From: Tubulanus polymorphus
Lineage: Eukaryota; Nemertea; Palaeonemertea; Tubulaniformes; Tubulanidae
Assembly (NCBI RefSeq): GCF_964204645.1
Contig: NC_134033.1
Coordinates: forward strand, 15,998,155-16,062,154
DNA: 64,000 bases
Direction: 5' to 3'
A program made the position numbers and the translations under genes. The notes beneath the pieces were generated by a model. It had not been told where the DNA came from, searched no databases, and saw only the letters and a program-made list of their open reading frames with translations. Shown here one piece after another: positions 1 to 10,711 of this stretch (positions are counted from its first letter, which is position 1; the number at the start of each line of letters is the position of its first letter).

Positions 1-1252
1 ACTACTCCTACTTCTACCAATTAATCGTCTGCTTCGGCCGTCGGGCCGCGTCTTAAAAGTTTTAATAGTTTTACTTGTCTTCTGCTGGATAGGTGCGCAG
101 GGGGCCGCGTTTTAAAAGTTTTAATAGTTTTACTTGTCTTCTGCTGGATAGGTGCGCAGGGGGCCGCGTTTTAATAGTGTAAATAGTTTTACTTGTCTGC
201 TGCTGGATAAGTGCGCAGGGGGCCGCGTTTTAATAGTGTAAATAGTTTTACTTGTCTTCTGCTAGATAGGTGCGCAGGGGGCCGCTATATTTCTATTTGA
301 TTCTGAACTAATAGTTTTACTAAGTTTTACTTGTCTTCTGCTGGATAGGTGCGCAGGGGGCCGCGGTTTAATAGTTTTACTAAGTTTTACTTGTCTACTG
401 CTGGATATGTGCGCAAGGGGCCGCGGTTTAATAGTTTTACTAAGTTTTACTTGTCTTCTGCTGGATAAGTGCGCAGGGGGCCGCGTCTTAAAAGTTTTAA
501 TAGTTTTACTTGTCTTCTGCTGGATAGGTGCGCAGGGGGCCGCGTTTTAAAAGTTTTAATAGTTTTACTTGTCTTCTGCTGGATAGGTGCGCAGGGGGCC
601 GCGTTTTAATAGTGTAAATAGTTTTACTTGTCTGCTGCTGGATAGGTGCGCAGGGGGCCGCGTTTTAATAGTGTAAATAGTTTTACTTGTCTGCTGCTGG
701 ATAAGTGCGCAGGGGGCCGCGTTTTAATAGTGTAAATAGTTTTACTTGTCTTCTGCTAGATAGGTGCGCAGGGGGCCGCTATATTTCTATTTGATTCTGA
801 ACTAATAGTTTTACTAAGTTTTACTTGTCTTCTACTGGATAGGTGCGCAGGGGGCCGCGTTTTAATAGTGTAAATAGTTTTACTTGTCTTCTGCTGGATA
901 GGTGCGCAGGGGGCCGCGGTTTAATAGTGTAAATAGTTTTACTTGTCTGCTGCTGGATAAGCGCGCAGGGGGCCGCGGTTTAATAGTTTTACTTGTCTTC
1001 TGCTAGATAGGTGCGCAGGGGGCCGCAAGATTTCTATTTGATTCTGAACTAATAGTTTTACTAAGTTTTACTTGTCTTCTGCTAGATAGGTGCGCAGGGG
1101 GCCGCGGTTTAATAGTGTAAATAGTTTTACTTGTCTTCTGCTGGATAGGTGCGCAGGGGGCCGCGGTTTAATAGTTTTACCATAGTTTTACTTGTCTACT
1201 GCTGGATATGTGCGCAAGGGGCCGCGTTTTAATAGTTTTACTAAGTTTTACT
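1..1252. repeat. Higher-order minisatellite, about 60-bp units
   Basis: About 19 tandem copies of a roughly 60-bp unit. Each copy carries tgcgcagggggccgc followed by an AT-rich part with tagttttacttgtct and tgctggata. A variant unit containing gctatatttctatttgattc appears near 285, 778 and 1026; the first two are about 494 bp apart, and the blocks between them match closely. The array therefore looks amplified as multi-unit blocks as well as single units. It reaches to within about 165 bp of the POLD3 start codon. I see no coding potential in it. Confidence 0.9.
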
Positions 1253-1317
1253 TGTAAATTTCTGCATTATTGGTAAAAAATCATCGTTTCGTCTAGCATC
1301 ATATACCAGTTCTCACT

Positions 1318-1385
1318 TTACAATACCCGGCCCCCTGCGCACCCATTGAGCGCAGGGGGCCGCAGCGGCCCCCTGCGCACTCTGC
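1318..1385. repeat. GC-rich inverted repeat upstream of POLD3
   Basis: The core ggccccctgcgcac of the minisatellite occurs here in inverted orientation, then direct, then inverted again (ggccccctgcgcac, gcgcagggggccgc, cggccccctgcgcac). This can fold into a stable GC hairpin in the probable promoter or 5' UTR of POLD3, about 30 bp before its ATG. Confidence 0.7.
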
Positions 1386-1416
1386 AGACAGACCCCACTC
1401 CGAAAAAGAAACTGAG

Positions 1417-4400
1417 ATGTTTTTGGAGAATTTGGACGAATTTATCAACGATGAAAACAAAGTTGTAAGTTTAGAACGAGCTTCAATAAAACATAATTAC
1501 GAAACCACCGAAATAAAAACTTGTCAATTTATGGAATTCTGAATTTTTGGGCGCTCCCGCAAATTTTTCACTCAGCAGGGGCTTGTAAACTGGCTTGAAT
1601 TTTATTCTGGGTTGTTGATAATCTCGAGAGAATAGCGCTGAATATGAACTGCGAATAAATTCAAAATATCACGGAAATACCTTGTGTTGATATTGTTTAT
1701 TTATCCGCTACAAAGTTCCGATAAACAATTGGTCGTTACATATCCGGGGCGCCTTAGTGTATAAAAATAACAAGGGATGAAACGGCTTCTGATTTGCCGG
1801 TGACCGTATTGATGCGGTGCAATCCACTGCGCATGTTCAAATTCAGTGCCATTCTCGCGAGATTATCAACAACATCTGGAGAAAAAATCGAACCTAGTTT
1901 ACAAGCCCCTTTGTTCAAATCATGGCGGGGACATGGACTCTAAAACTCATAAGTCCATGATGTTCAAATCGAGTCAAACAAAAAGTAAAATTCACATGCT
2001 CTTTTTAGGTAACCTACAAATGGCTTTGCAGAACTCTAAAAGTACATGTGAACCATGCTAAACGGTAAGTTTTCTCGTCTCGGCGCTGCCCGCTGTTGAC
2101 ACACGACGCTACTCTTGACCCTGGCCACTTTGGTCAGAAAAGTAATGAAGCTTTCGCAATCCGTCATTACTGTGTAGAATAGAATAACTGACTGATATTG
2201 CGTTGGTGTACCCCCGCCCCCTACTGCCCCTGTACCCCCGCCCCCTACTGCCCCTGTACCCCCGCCCCCTACTGCCCCTGTACCCCCGCCCCCTACTGCC
2301 CCTGTACCCCCGCCCCCTACTGCCCCTGTACCCCCGCCCCCTACTGCCCCTGTACCCCCGCCCCCTACTGCCCCTGTACCCGGGGCATCTCTACTTCTGT
2401 CATATTTCTTCATTCCTCTTTCTCTTTCAGAATGCTGGCGAAATTTGTTGAGGAAACTAAGAAAAAGGAAAACGCACCTGCACTGCATATCACCTACTTG
2501 ATCAGCGGCACCAAAACTCACGATGCTAAAACAGTGAGTAAATAAATCTTTATTGAAAATGTTTCTGGGCAACTGAAACGGAATATAATGGGTTAGTTAA
2601 GTTGTATTTAATCGAGATCAATTTTAATTTTGGTGGTTAAGCATGCTCCAACACAGGCTCAGAGATTCTGGAATGTTGACTCTCCACACAATACGCTTAG
2701 AATGTCAATGCTTAAGGCAAAAAAATGATACCTTGTTTCTCCTAATCAGCCGGGTCATTTTGTAAACTGTAATAAAATTTGTAATTGGGTCTGTTATTGT
2801 TAGCTTGATCGTGATTTAAAAAAATTAATGTACAGTGCCCAATTCGCAAAAAAGATTAAGGTCTAAATTGGATTTAAGATAAATGAAAAAATTAAATCGT
2901 TTTAGGAGTTAAACTTTTTTGTGAAACTGGGCCCAGCTAGGCGGGTCAAAGCTCAGCAGATATATGAGAAACAAGGAATCAATTTTCTTAGCCTAAATTC
3001 GTCAAATTAAAACTGCTCACTTTAGATATAGGTAGTGAAAATTTCAGCTTTTCTATGTGCGTGGAATTGTTGCAATTGTTTTAAGATTATTTATTTATGA
3101 ATAGGTTGAAGAAGTTCGTCTGGTTTGTGGTGAGGAATTACACTCCGTTCAATCGCAGTTCGACTCCATTATAAGCAGTCAAATATACAGCGTTCAACGC
3201 TCGAAACTCAAGGTAACGATTTTTATCGAAAAAGATTTCGTTCATGATTTCTGTAAAAATGTATTATAGCAACGTTCTGCCGGATTTTGGGCTTGAATTC
3301 GACCCTCTATAGTCCCTATATCAGGGAATCAGAAAAATCTAGGAAGGTCAGGGAATTTGAGAAATTTTGAAAAAAAAACTTGAAATCTCGGGGAATTTGG
3401 AAAATGTTATCGACCATGAGTATCTTATTTCTTTATCAGTACGGGATTCTTAATGAATATTTGGGATTCTAAGGGAATTTTGCGTTTATATAACTTGGAA
3501 AACTCAGGGAATTTGTAAATTCGCGGAAAGTGGCCTTCCTGTTAAATCGATATATCTTAATTGATGTTTAGGATGGAAATGCCTTGTTTATTGTCAATTA
3601 CGAGTCCTTCAAAGAGAATATGTTTGATACGCAAAGGTAAGTTGTGCAGTATTTCTCCACTTTCACCCCCGTGTCCAGTTTGTCTATATTTTGGCTTCGT
3701 TTCTAAAAAGATTCAGCGCAATAAAGAATGCAGCAGCCGTTCGCAAATCGAATGAACAGATCAGTCATCTAGAGCAGACGGCAGTTCAGGACATCGCGGC
3801 GAAACGCGAAAAAGCGCAGGTAATTTCTGAAGTCGAGATTCCGAATTCTGAAATGCAAGCATTTCCACATGATGAAATGATGAATGTAAAATCTCACGAT
3901 ATCGTTAAAGGCTGAACGTATTAAAAATGCGCCGAAACCGAAAGGCATCGCGGGTATGTTCGCGAAGGCAGCGACCACCGCTCAACAGAAGAAACAAACC
4001 GAGCAACAGGAAAAAGCTAGTGAACAAACGGTTAAAAAGGTTTGTATTTTAAATCTTTATTCTATCTGAAGAGTTTGTGACCGGAGACAAAGCAAGTAAA
4101 TTCCACTTATGGTATCCACTTGTTCTATCAAGAAGTCTGGACTTAGACTGGTCTTAAGTTGTTAGATTGGTTATAGAACCAAAATGAGCTTAGACTGTTC
4201 GTAAGTTGTTAGATTGGTTATAGAACTGCTGGTCTTAAAACTGGTCTTAAAAGTTGTTAGATTGGCTGTGGAACTAAGATTGTGTCAGACTGGATTTAAG
4301 TAAAAGATTAGCTATGGAACCAATATGGACTTAGACTGGTTTTCTATCTAAGCTTCTACTGTACAACTGGCCTCGGGTCTCAGAAAATATATGCCCAACA

Positions 4401-6189
4401 AAGGAATGGTAATTTTTGCATTTATTTTAATGACTCGCGTTTAGAAGGGTTAATAACTCAATTGTATTTGTGTGTGTGTGTTAATAGAAAGAAGAGAAAA
4501 AAGGAATGATGGCGTTTACGGTCAAACCGACGAGCGGGGCGGGGCAGCGTGGGGCCGGGCAGCGCGGGGCCGAGCAACAACGTGAAAAAGAGAACGAGAA
4601 AAATCTACCAAACGACAAAAAGAAATCTGACAACGAGAAACCCGTTGAAAAGTAAAGTACATCGATTCATTTTACGGAAAGTTTTGTACGGTTTGTTATT
4701 TTCGATTACCGGTAATTTTTGCCGTCGTTTCAGGAAAAATAAAGGAAAAAGTAAGAAGTCAGTTCGACGCGGATCGGACCACGAAGAGTCGACTCAGAGT
4801 AAGAAACGTCGTCGAGTTAAAACTGTGATTGAAAGCAGCAGCAGCAGCGAGGACGACGGTGTGTATAATCACCTCTCTACCTCCCTCTATTCCTCCCAAC
4901 CTCTATTCCTCCCCTCTTTCTCTCTCTCTCTCTCTCGCTCCCCCTCCCCCTCCCTCTCCCTCTTTTCCATAACTTCATGTTTATTTTCCACAGGTATCGA
5001 CATAGACGACGATAGTCCAGTTCCTAGTCCGGCCGCAGCAGAACCGCGTGTAACCACACCCCCTCCGCCGGTCGCAGCCGAACCCGAACCTCCGCGAGTC
5101 GAACGGGTTACCGTGACGACGGCAGACGGTAAAGTTAAACGTAGGAAACGAGTGAGGAAGATGGTTCCGGAGACGTTCCTCGATGATGACGGATTCATGG
5201 GTGCGTACCGTTTCCGAAACCCGGGTTCATGGTTGTGATTGAGTTCAAACATCGGAAATCAACTAATTTGAGCTCGTCAAACTTCATTACAAACATAGTT
5301 AAAGATTAGTTCCTTTTCGTTGTTTCTTAACCTGTAAGTCAAGTTCTTACTAGGAACATTATAACCAGGGGCAGAATCATCCAACTGTATCCCTCGTTAA
5401 TCACCAGGGGGCAGTTGCATAGTTATGGCTTAGACTTAAGACCAGTCTAAGACCAACTTAGTTCTGTAGCCAATCTAACAACTTAAGACCAGTGTTAAGA
5501 TTTAAGACCAATTATGGACTTCTTAAGTCACAACTGGCCCCAGGACCCAGTTCTACAGTTGTGAGTTAAGATTTGACTGAAACGAGTAAACTAATGAAAA
5601 TGAGCTGATTCTAACTCTGAATTAAAATCAATGAATACTTTCAATGAGCTTACTCTGAATCAAATCTTGACTCACAACTGTGGAACTGGATCCGATTTCA
5701 TAGTCGAGACTAAAGTCTAAAAGTGGTCTTAAGTCGTGAGACTGGTCGTAAGTTGTCAGATTGGTTAAGATCTAATACCGGTCTTAAATCCAAGTTCCGA
5801 CAATTAATTGTCACTATGTCGATTATCCACTGGTTAACTCTAAACAACTTTTGACTGGTTGTTTTATTTGATGATGTCACTTCCTTGTGATTTCAGTGAC
5901 GAAGAACAAGTACGTATTTGAATCTTGTACGGACGACTCCGATTTAGAAGACGCGAAAAAACCGGCGAAATCGAATCCAGCTCACACGGCTAAAGCTAAA
6001 ATCGTACGTAAAACTGGACTTTTAAGTCGGGAGCAGGTGGAAAATTTTGCCAAATTCTTAATTCTCGATCTCTATTTGTAGGACGCGAAAGTTAAAGCCG
6101 GCGCCGGGAAAAAGAAAACGTCGCCTAGCGACAAAATGACGAGCAGCAACAAACAAACTTCGTTAATGAATTTCTTTCAGAAAAAATGA
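1417..6189 (+). CDS. POLD3: DNA polymerase delta subunit 3 (p66), 12 exons
   Basis: Accessory subunit of replicative DNA polymerase delta; acts in the nucleus and links the enzyme to PCNA. Coding exons: 1417-1464, 2009-2064, 2431-2533, 3105-3212, 3572-3636, 3711-3819, 3911-4039, 4488-4651, 4734-4858, 4994-5200, 5897-6003, 6082-6189. All junctions are GT-AG, phases join, and the product is 442 aa (human is 466). The N-terminus (MFLENLDEF, VTYKWL, LHITYLISGT) matches the family's POLD2-binding wing, and KGIAGMFAK matches a conserved vertebrate block. The middle is charged and low-complexity, with a serine-rich acidic patch (ESSSSSEDD) and a proline-rich stretch. The protein ends in a PIP box, QTSLMNFF, at about residues 432-439, where the family has its PCNA-binding motif. 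The ATG begins a frame with a family-like start and no upstream exon is needed. The exon 6 acceptor has a weak pyrimidine tract. Confidence 0.95.
2206..2384. repeat. 24-bp C-rich tandem repeat in POLD3 intron 2
   Basis: About eight near-perfect copies of a 24-bp unit built from tgtacccccgccccctactg plus cccc. The complement carries GGGGGCGGGGG and GGGG runs, so G-quadruplex (minus strand) or i-motif (plus strand) structures are possible. The array ends about 45 bp before POLD3 exon 3. It creates spurious open frames on both strands. Confidence 0.95.
2716..2993. mobile_element. MITE-like element with ~28-bp terminal inverted repeats
   Basis: The left end (ggcaaaaaaatgatacc then ttgtttctc) is inverted at the right end (gagaaacaaggaatcaatt then ttcttagcc). 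The inside is AT-rich and noncoding. A second copy of the same family lies at about 33686-33904 with matching ends and some matching internal sequence. It sits in POLD3 intron 3. Confidence 0.7.
4125..4350. repeat. 47-bp family tandem repeat (POLD3 intron 7)
   Basis: Degenerate tandem copies of a unit containing ggtcttaagttgttagattgg and a tatagaac(c/t) block, about 47 bp. The same family recurs at several other places in the window, in both orientations (see findings). Confidence 0.8.
5400..5780. repeat. Mixed dispersed repeat units in POLD3 intron 10
   Basis: This intron holds reverse-orientation copies of the 47-bp family (ccaatctaacaacttaagacc near 5460) followed by a copy of the second family (cagttctacagttgtgagtt near 5555, and its inverse near 5670). 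No coding sequence is seen here apart from the flanking exons. Confidence 0.6.
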
Positions 6190-6438
6190 TGTCGTTTATT
6201 TCATCGAGATACCACTAGCGGTTATAGGAAGTGGATATTATACCGGGGCCTAGCCCACAGCTGTAGGCAACCTGTCGAATCCTAGGACCGTATTTAGCTA
6301 GCAGGGGGCAGTTGCCCACCTAGAAATTTTGGAAAAGTGCCCTTTTCGCAAAAACTATTGTTATATTCTATAGATCTGCCCTTTTTCAGGTTTCTCTACC
6401 CCCATGAAATTCAAATATTAGGTACAGCCCAGGGCCCG

Positions 6439-6536
6439 GTTTTATAGACTGGTATTACCTTTAACCCGGGGGCTAACTCAATTGATAATGAATTGAGTTA
6501 ACCCCCCGGGTTAAAGGTAATACCAGTCTATAAAAC
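6439..6536. repeat. 98-bp near-perfect palindrome
   Basis: The left arm gttttatagactggtatt... is inverted as ...aataccagtctataaaac, with the arms meeting at aattgataatgaatt. Arms are about 45 bp with very few mismatches, so this is a foldback element. Partial, diverged copies lie near 36708-36775 and 39238-39300. It sits just downstream of POLD3, inside its possible 3' UTR. Confidence 0.85.
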
Positions 6537-6879
6537 TAGCCCCTGGACTTTTCATAAATTTTTCATTCGATGCTCTCAAGAGACAGGACTAGGAACAATA
6601 TAGCTCCTTTTGTTTAATGCCGTTAACCAATCAGAACGAACTATCCCCAGAATTGCATTTACTAGGTAACGCTACATCGGTTATACCCGGTATATTCACT
6701 TCCTAAAAATCATTCACATTCAATGTCAAGTTTATAAATGATTCTATTATACTGTTGCCGTATAAGCTGCATATATCTATTTGTCAACTCAACTTCATAA
6801 ATTAAACCATTATACTGTCACAGTATAGACTGTCTATTTTTGTAAGGCTGTTGTTCGTGTAAATTTGTACAGAATGAAA

Positions 6880-6885
6880 AATAAA
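6880..6885 (+). terminator. Candidate polyadenylation signal for POLD3
   Basis: An AATAAA hexamer about 690 bp after the POLD3 stop codon, followed by T/G-rich sequence. It is the most plausible poly(A) signal seen downstream on the plus strand, but it is not proven. Confidence 0.35.
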
Positions 6886-6944
6886 TCAATATTTCATTTG
6901 TAAATCTGTCTTTGACTTTATTATTTCTCTATAATATAAATCCT

Positions 6945-7165
6945 GGGATGGAGAACAGGTTCGAACCCGGGACTTCTTGTTTCTAGAGGGCTTTCTATTC
7001 ATCATCTGGACCACACCATCGGTTATCAATATTGGACTTGCTCGAACAAGGTACCCAGCATGGGCGCTGCTCATCGTTAAGTCAGTGCCTGGACCATTAG
7101 GTATCGCGGTATATATTGGGTTCGAACCCAGGTACACTGAACAGTGTGCTAGATGGCGGGACCAT
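6945..7165 (-). mobile_element. tRNA-derived SINE-like sequence
   Basis: Read on the minus strand there is a B-box-like GGTTCGAACC preceded by an A-box-like TGGTCCAGATGATGA, in tRNA order and spacing. A second palindromic gggttcgaaccc lies near 7120. The acceptor stems do not pair, so this looks like a SINE or tRNA relic and not a working tRNA gene. Confidence 0.45.
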
Positions 7166-7194
7166 ACGGTCCCCTAGTGGCATTTCTGCGAACT

Positions 7195-7312
7195 AATATG
7201 ATATTGCGGGCTGATGCTAGACTGGTTGCCGGTCTCTACCTTCAGCTATTCTGACTGCGAATGCAGGTGGCGCTGAATTGGACAGGCGACCAGTCTAGGC
7301 TGATGCTTAAAC
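7195..7312. repeat. Foldback repeat
   Basis: The left part (gctgatgctagactggttgcc) is inverted at the right part (aggcgaccagtctaggctgatgc). A related inverted unit, with tagactggtcgcctgtccaatt and cacctgcattcgcagg, is found near 16255-16330. It is probably a small non-autonomous transposon family. Confidence 0.6.
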
Positions 7313-8714
7313 GTTTCGATCAAATATGGGCTTATCATGTGTTAACAAATATTTATACTGATAGTGGCGAATTCAGTCACTATAATGGGGCACTATAAAA
7401 CAATCATTTCCATCTAACAACCCGACTGCCAGCAATATAACATTAGTACACGCTAACACCACTAGGGGCCCATATGGTGCTGCCACCTAGTTCATGCAAA
7501 ATTTAAAGACGTTCATTTACCTAATAATTAATTAATCGATAATCGATTGATTGATTGATTTAACACAGAATATTCAAAACTCCTTGAGCGAGATACAAAA
7601 CAAATAAGATATTTATTAGACAAAAAACGTGTTTTATTTTCCTCAGAGAATTCAATATGATTTTTCAGAAGGAAGTAATCTGACTATTTCCAATATTTTA
7701 ACTATAATCAGAACCGGTTTCAGCATTTTCTACACAGATATTATAAACAATGCCATCTAAAGTTGTTAAAATGCCCATTTAATGAATACTTGTAATTATC
7801 CATTCGCCCTTGAGGTAAACATCAGATACAATCTGTCACACTCAAGGTTCGGGCGATTATAATTTGCTCGATAACGATAAGCCCAGTTCAGTTTTGAGTC
7901 CTCGGTTTTAAGGCTCCGAATCGTGACCATATGGACCGGAGCCCTAAAAGCGCTTAACAGTTCAAGGTTCTAGATTATGTGTGCACGTATTACCCTGTTT
8001 TAACTTCAACAGAGTGAACTGTTGAGATATTCAGCAGACACTGGTTAACATGCAGGGCCGTATCTAGGGGCCCGAGGGGGTTTGGTTAAGGAGTGGACAC
8101 CCCCCGGAAATTTTCGACAAGTTTTTGCAAATATTACCGTTATATCCAACAGAACTGCCCTTTTCAGGATACTCCGCACCCCCCCCCCCTAAAAAAAAGA
8201 GTTCAAATGCTAGGTACGTGTTCAAATGACACGTGGATTCATATTCTCACTATTTATCACTGCTTTCATGAATTATATTCAACATCGGTCTCAAGTGATA
8301 CGTTATATCAATAATCTACTGCATTTAATAACCGAGTTATGAAATTATTATGGTATTATATATATTATAACAGTTCGGTTATATGCATATAATCGCGGAG
8401 CTCCGTCATCTGACCGGTTGAATTTCATTCAACTTCACAGGAGAGGACCAGACTTGACACGCAACGTGATCAGCATTACGACTTACATATTGCATCTATG
8501 TTCTACATATCGCGTGTATAATTAAATGATGATTCAACCTAAACACAATTAGCCAGGGATGAATATATATTCTATGTAAATAGCAGGAAGAGAAATGAAT
8601 AAATACTAACAATTAGTTTGACAACCAGTGTCAAAAACATCGAAAATACCGCAGAGGTTGACGGGACATGACGAATGTTGAATGGACCGGAACCTCCCCG
8701 GACGACCGTTCTTC
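7313..8714. other. Gene-free spacer
   Basis: No exon with recognisable protein similarity is seen on either strand. The stretch is AT-rich, with simple-sequence patches and some local palindromes (for example the TA-rich stretch near 8350-8390). Short open frames here (for example 8093-8314) have no recognisable domain. Confidence 0.5.
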
Positions 8715-8960
8715 AAATTTCTGATCATTCAAACTTCGCCTGTGTTCAGTATTTCATCAGAGACATTTTTAATTGAAAAATGAACTACAAACATCAGACA
8801 TAAGACATTTTATCAGCGCGCTTTCACAAACTGATCATCCACGCTTCACATGTGTTCGGTAATTCACGGGAGACATTCTTAATTGAAAATGAACTACAAA
8901 CACCAGAAATAAGATTTCATCAGCATGCTTTCATAAACTGATCGTCCACACTTCGCACTA
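8715..8960. repeat. Two to three degenerate tandem units of about 130 bp
   Basis: The sequence ttcatcagagacatt, taattgaaaa, tgaactacaaaca, ctttcacaaactgatc is repeated with small changes at about 8750 and 8880; a partial unit precedes it near 8715. Confidence 0.75.
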
Positions 8961-9123
8961 AAATGAGAAATGGCCGAAAAGGTGCAGGTCCTGACTTTAA
9001 ACTCGCACCCAAGCTATGAACAATGTTAAGAAATCTCTACAAGGCTCTATCGGATATGTACCTTACTGACTAGCATAGCCTAGATATAAATTCATTTTAA
9101 ACACCACAATACAAATAAAGCAA

Positions 9124-9244
9124 GGGATCGTTCATTTATTACGTACGCATAAAATTTGCGTTTTTCAACCCCTTTCCTGCCTATGTACGCAAAATCGGGC
9201 ACTGACCCCTCCTCCCCTAATGTGTACATAATAAATGAATAACC
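9124..9244. mobile_element. Small MITE with cattcatttattacgtacgcat-type ends
   Basis: The left end gggatcgttcatttattacg is inverted at the right end (gtacataataaatgaataacc). The inside is C/T-rich and noncoding. The same family is inserted at 10890-11050. Confidence 0.7.
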
Positions 9245-9384
9245 AAATCAATAACTGATTGAAATAACTGTCGAAAAAGGTTATCATTAATTTAGGCATG
9301 ATTTATCAGCCTTGACCTTGGCATTCCTGGACGCGAAGCAATAAACAAACTTTAATAAACTGAATACATTTAATTAACAATATA

Positions 9385-9387
<3 letters not shown>

Positions 9388-9460
<73 letters not shown>
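9388..9460. repeat. (TA)n microsatellite
   Basis: About 73 bp of uninterrupted TA dinucleotide. It produces artefactual Y/I repeat open frames. Confidence 0.98.
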
Positions 9461-9467
<7 letters not shown>

Positions 9468-9827
9468 AAAATCAAAAGAAAACACTGAGAGCGACAACGT
9501 ATACAATAACATTGATAGTCGTTTGATACGTAAATATTTAATATGCTTGAGAAATAGATTTTGAATAAATTAATACACGGCGGGCGGTCAATTCATTATC
9601 ATGATTCACGCATAATCTACGAGAAAATAAAAACAAACAACCCTCAAAACAACAACAGCAGATAATAATCATAATCATTATCATAATCATAATCATATAT
9701 ATCAATATATCATGCAAAACAATAAAAATAATGATATTTCTCATTTTTTCGAAAGTGATGAAAACAGTTCTCGGGGTCCATCCAGGTATCCAGTCGCTCG
9801 ACTGGGTCTCCTAGCGTGGAGCTGGGC

Positions 9828-9995
9828 CTAGAGTGGAGTGTCCCCACCCCTCACCTAAAATTGAGTGCCCCCACCCCTCACCTAGAGTTGAGTGTCCACC
9901 CCTCACCTAGAGTTGAGTGCCCCCTCGCCTTGAGTTAAGTGCTCCCCCTCCCCTTCAACTCTAGTTGAGTGCCCCACCCTTCACCTAGAGTTGAG
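9828..9995. repeat. Tandem repeat of about 30 bp
   Basis: About six degenerate copies of a unit with cacctagagttgagtg and ccccacccct. No coding potential is evident. Confidence 0.85.
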
Positions 9996-10568
9996 TGGAA
10001 TAGGGCGAGATTTGTTTGAATTGCTAATACAGAGTTAGTACTGATGTGTATATACTGTGGGTTTCGTTCATTCTAAAATCTCTCTCTCTCTTCCCTCTCT
10101 CCGTGCTCTTATCTCCGCTCTCCCCGAGCGCAAAGACTCGATCAACGCAATCCCTCTATTTATCGGTTATTTTAATCAGCCATGAATAGAAACGCTTCTA
10201 AAACCATCGTTGCTGCTGCTATTTCGCGGAAGCTTTTAAATAGCTTTTAAAAACTATGCTAGAGACTATAATTTTATAGAACCTGGTTCTACAGTAGTTG
10301 AACTGGAGGAAAGCTCACTCTTCATTGAAAAACATAGAGTCAACTTAATCAGGGTCACTACAGATCAGTCATTCCTGGATATAAGGAGAACTTCATTCCA
10401 AACTTAATTCCACACGATGCAAAACTGATCAAAATAACACACGACAAATATTTTCCAGTCACTGCAACAAACGGCACATTTTTCAGCTTCGAAAATTCAT
10501 CTAGTTCGCGTAAATTATCACTTAAACTCGAGCGCCGCGAGATCGAGATATCGGTCGCGTGTCGCACG

Positions 10569-10711
10569 TCACACGGTCGTGTGTTTACGGAATTCCAACG
10601 ACGCGCTGTTCACGCAATAGCGCACGCCCGTCTGCTTTTTAGGTCCGTCGTCGAAAACGTGTCCGAGATGCGAGCCGCATTTCGCGCATGTCGCCTCGAT
10701 CCTCTGCAGAC
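10569..10711 (-). CDS. MSRB3: MSRB3 last exon B, no ER signal
   Basis: This exon encodes [19 protein letters not shown], the catalytic RYCVNSASL and a short tail KHTTV before the stop. It replaces exon A in the same reading phase and is complete for zinc binding and catalysis but lacks KDEL. The acceptor gtttcag is good. A possible ATTAAA signal lies on the minus strand at 10176-10171. The tail would fit a class I PDZ ligand (T-x-V), but that is speculation. It lies about 2.5 kb beyond exon A. Confidence 0.85.

Noticed and set aside
1-1252. Regularly spaced repeats resembling a CRISPR array
   Set aside because: The units are contiguous and the between-core sequence is itself repeated, so there are no unique spacers; the genome is eukaryotic.
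2036-2572. Long open frames on both strands across the 24-bp repeat
   Set aside because: The frames come from the tandem repeat length (24, a multiple of 3). Only exon 3 of POLD3 within it is real.
9306-9512. Open frame of alternating Y and I residues
   Set aside because: It is a translation of the TA microsatellite.
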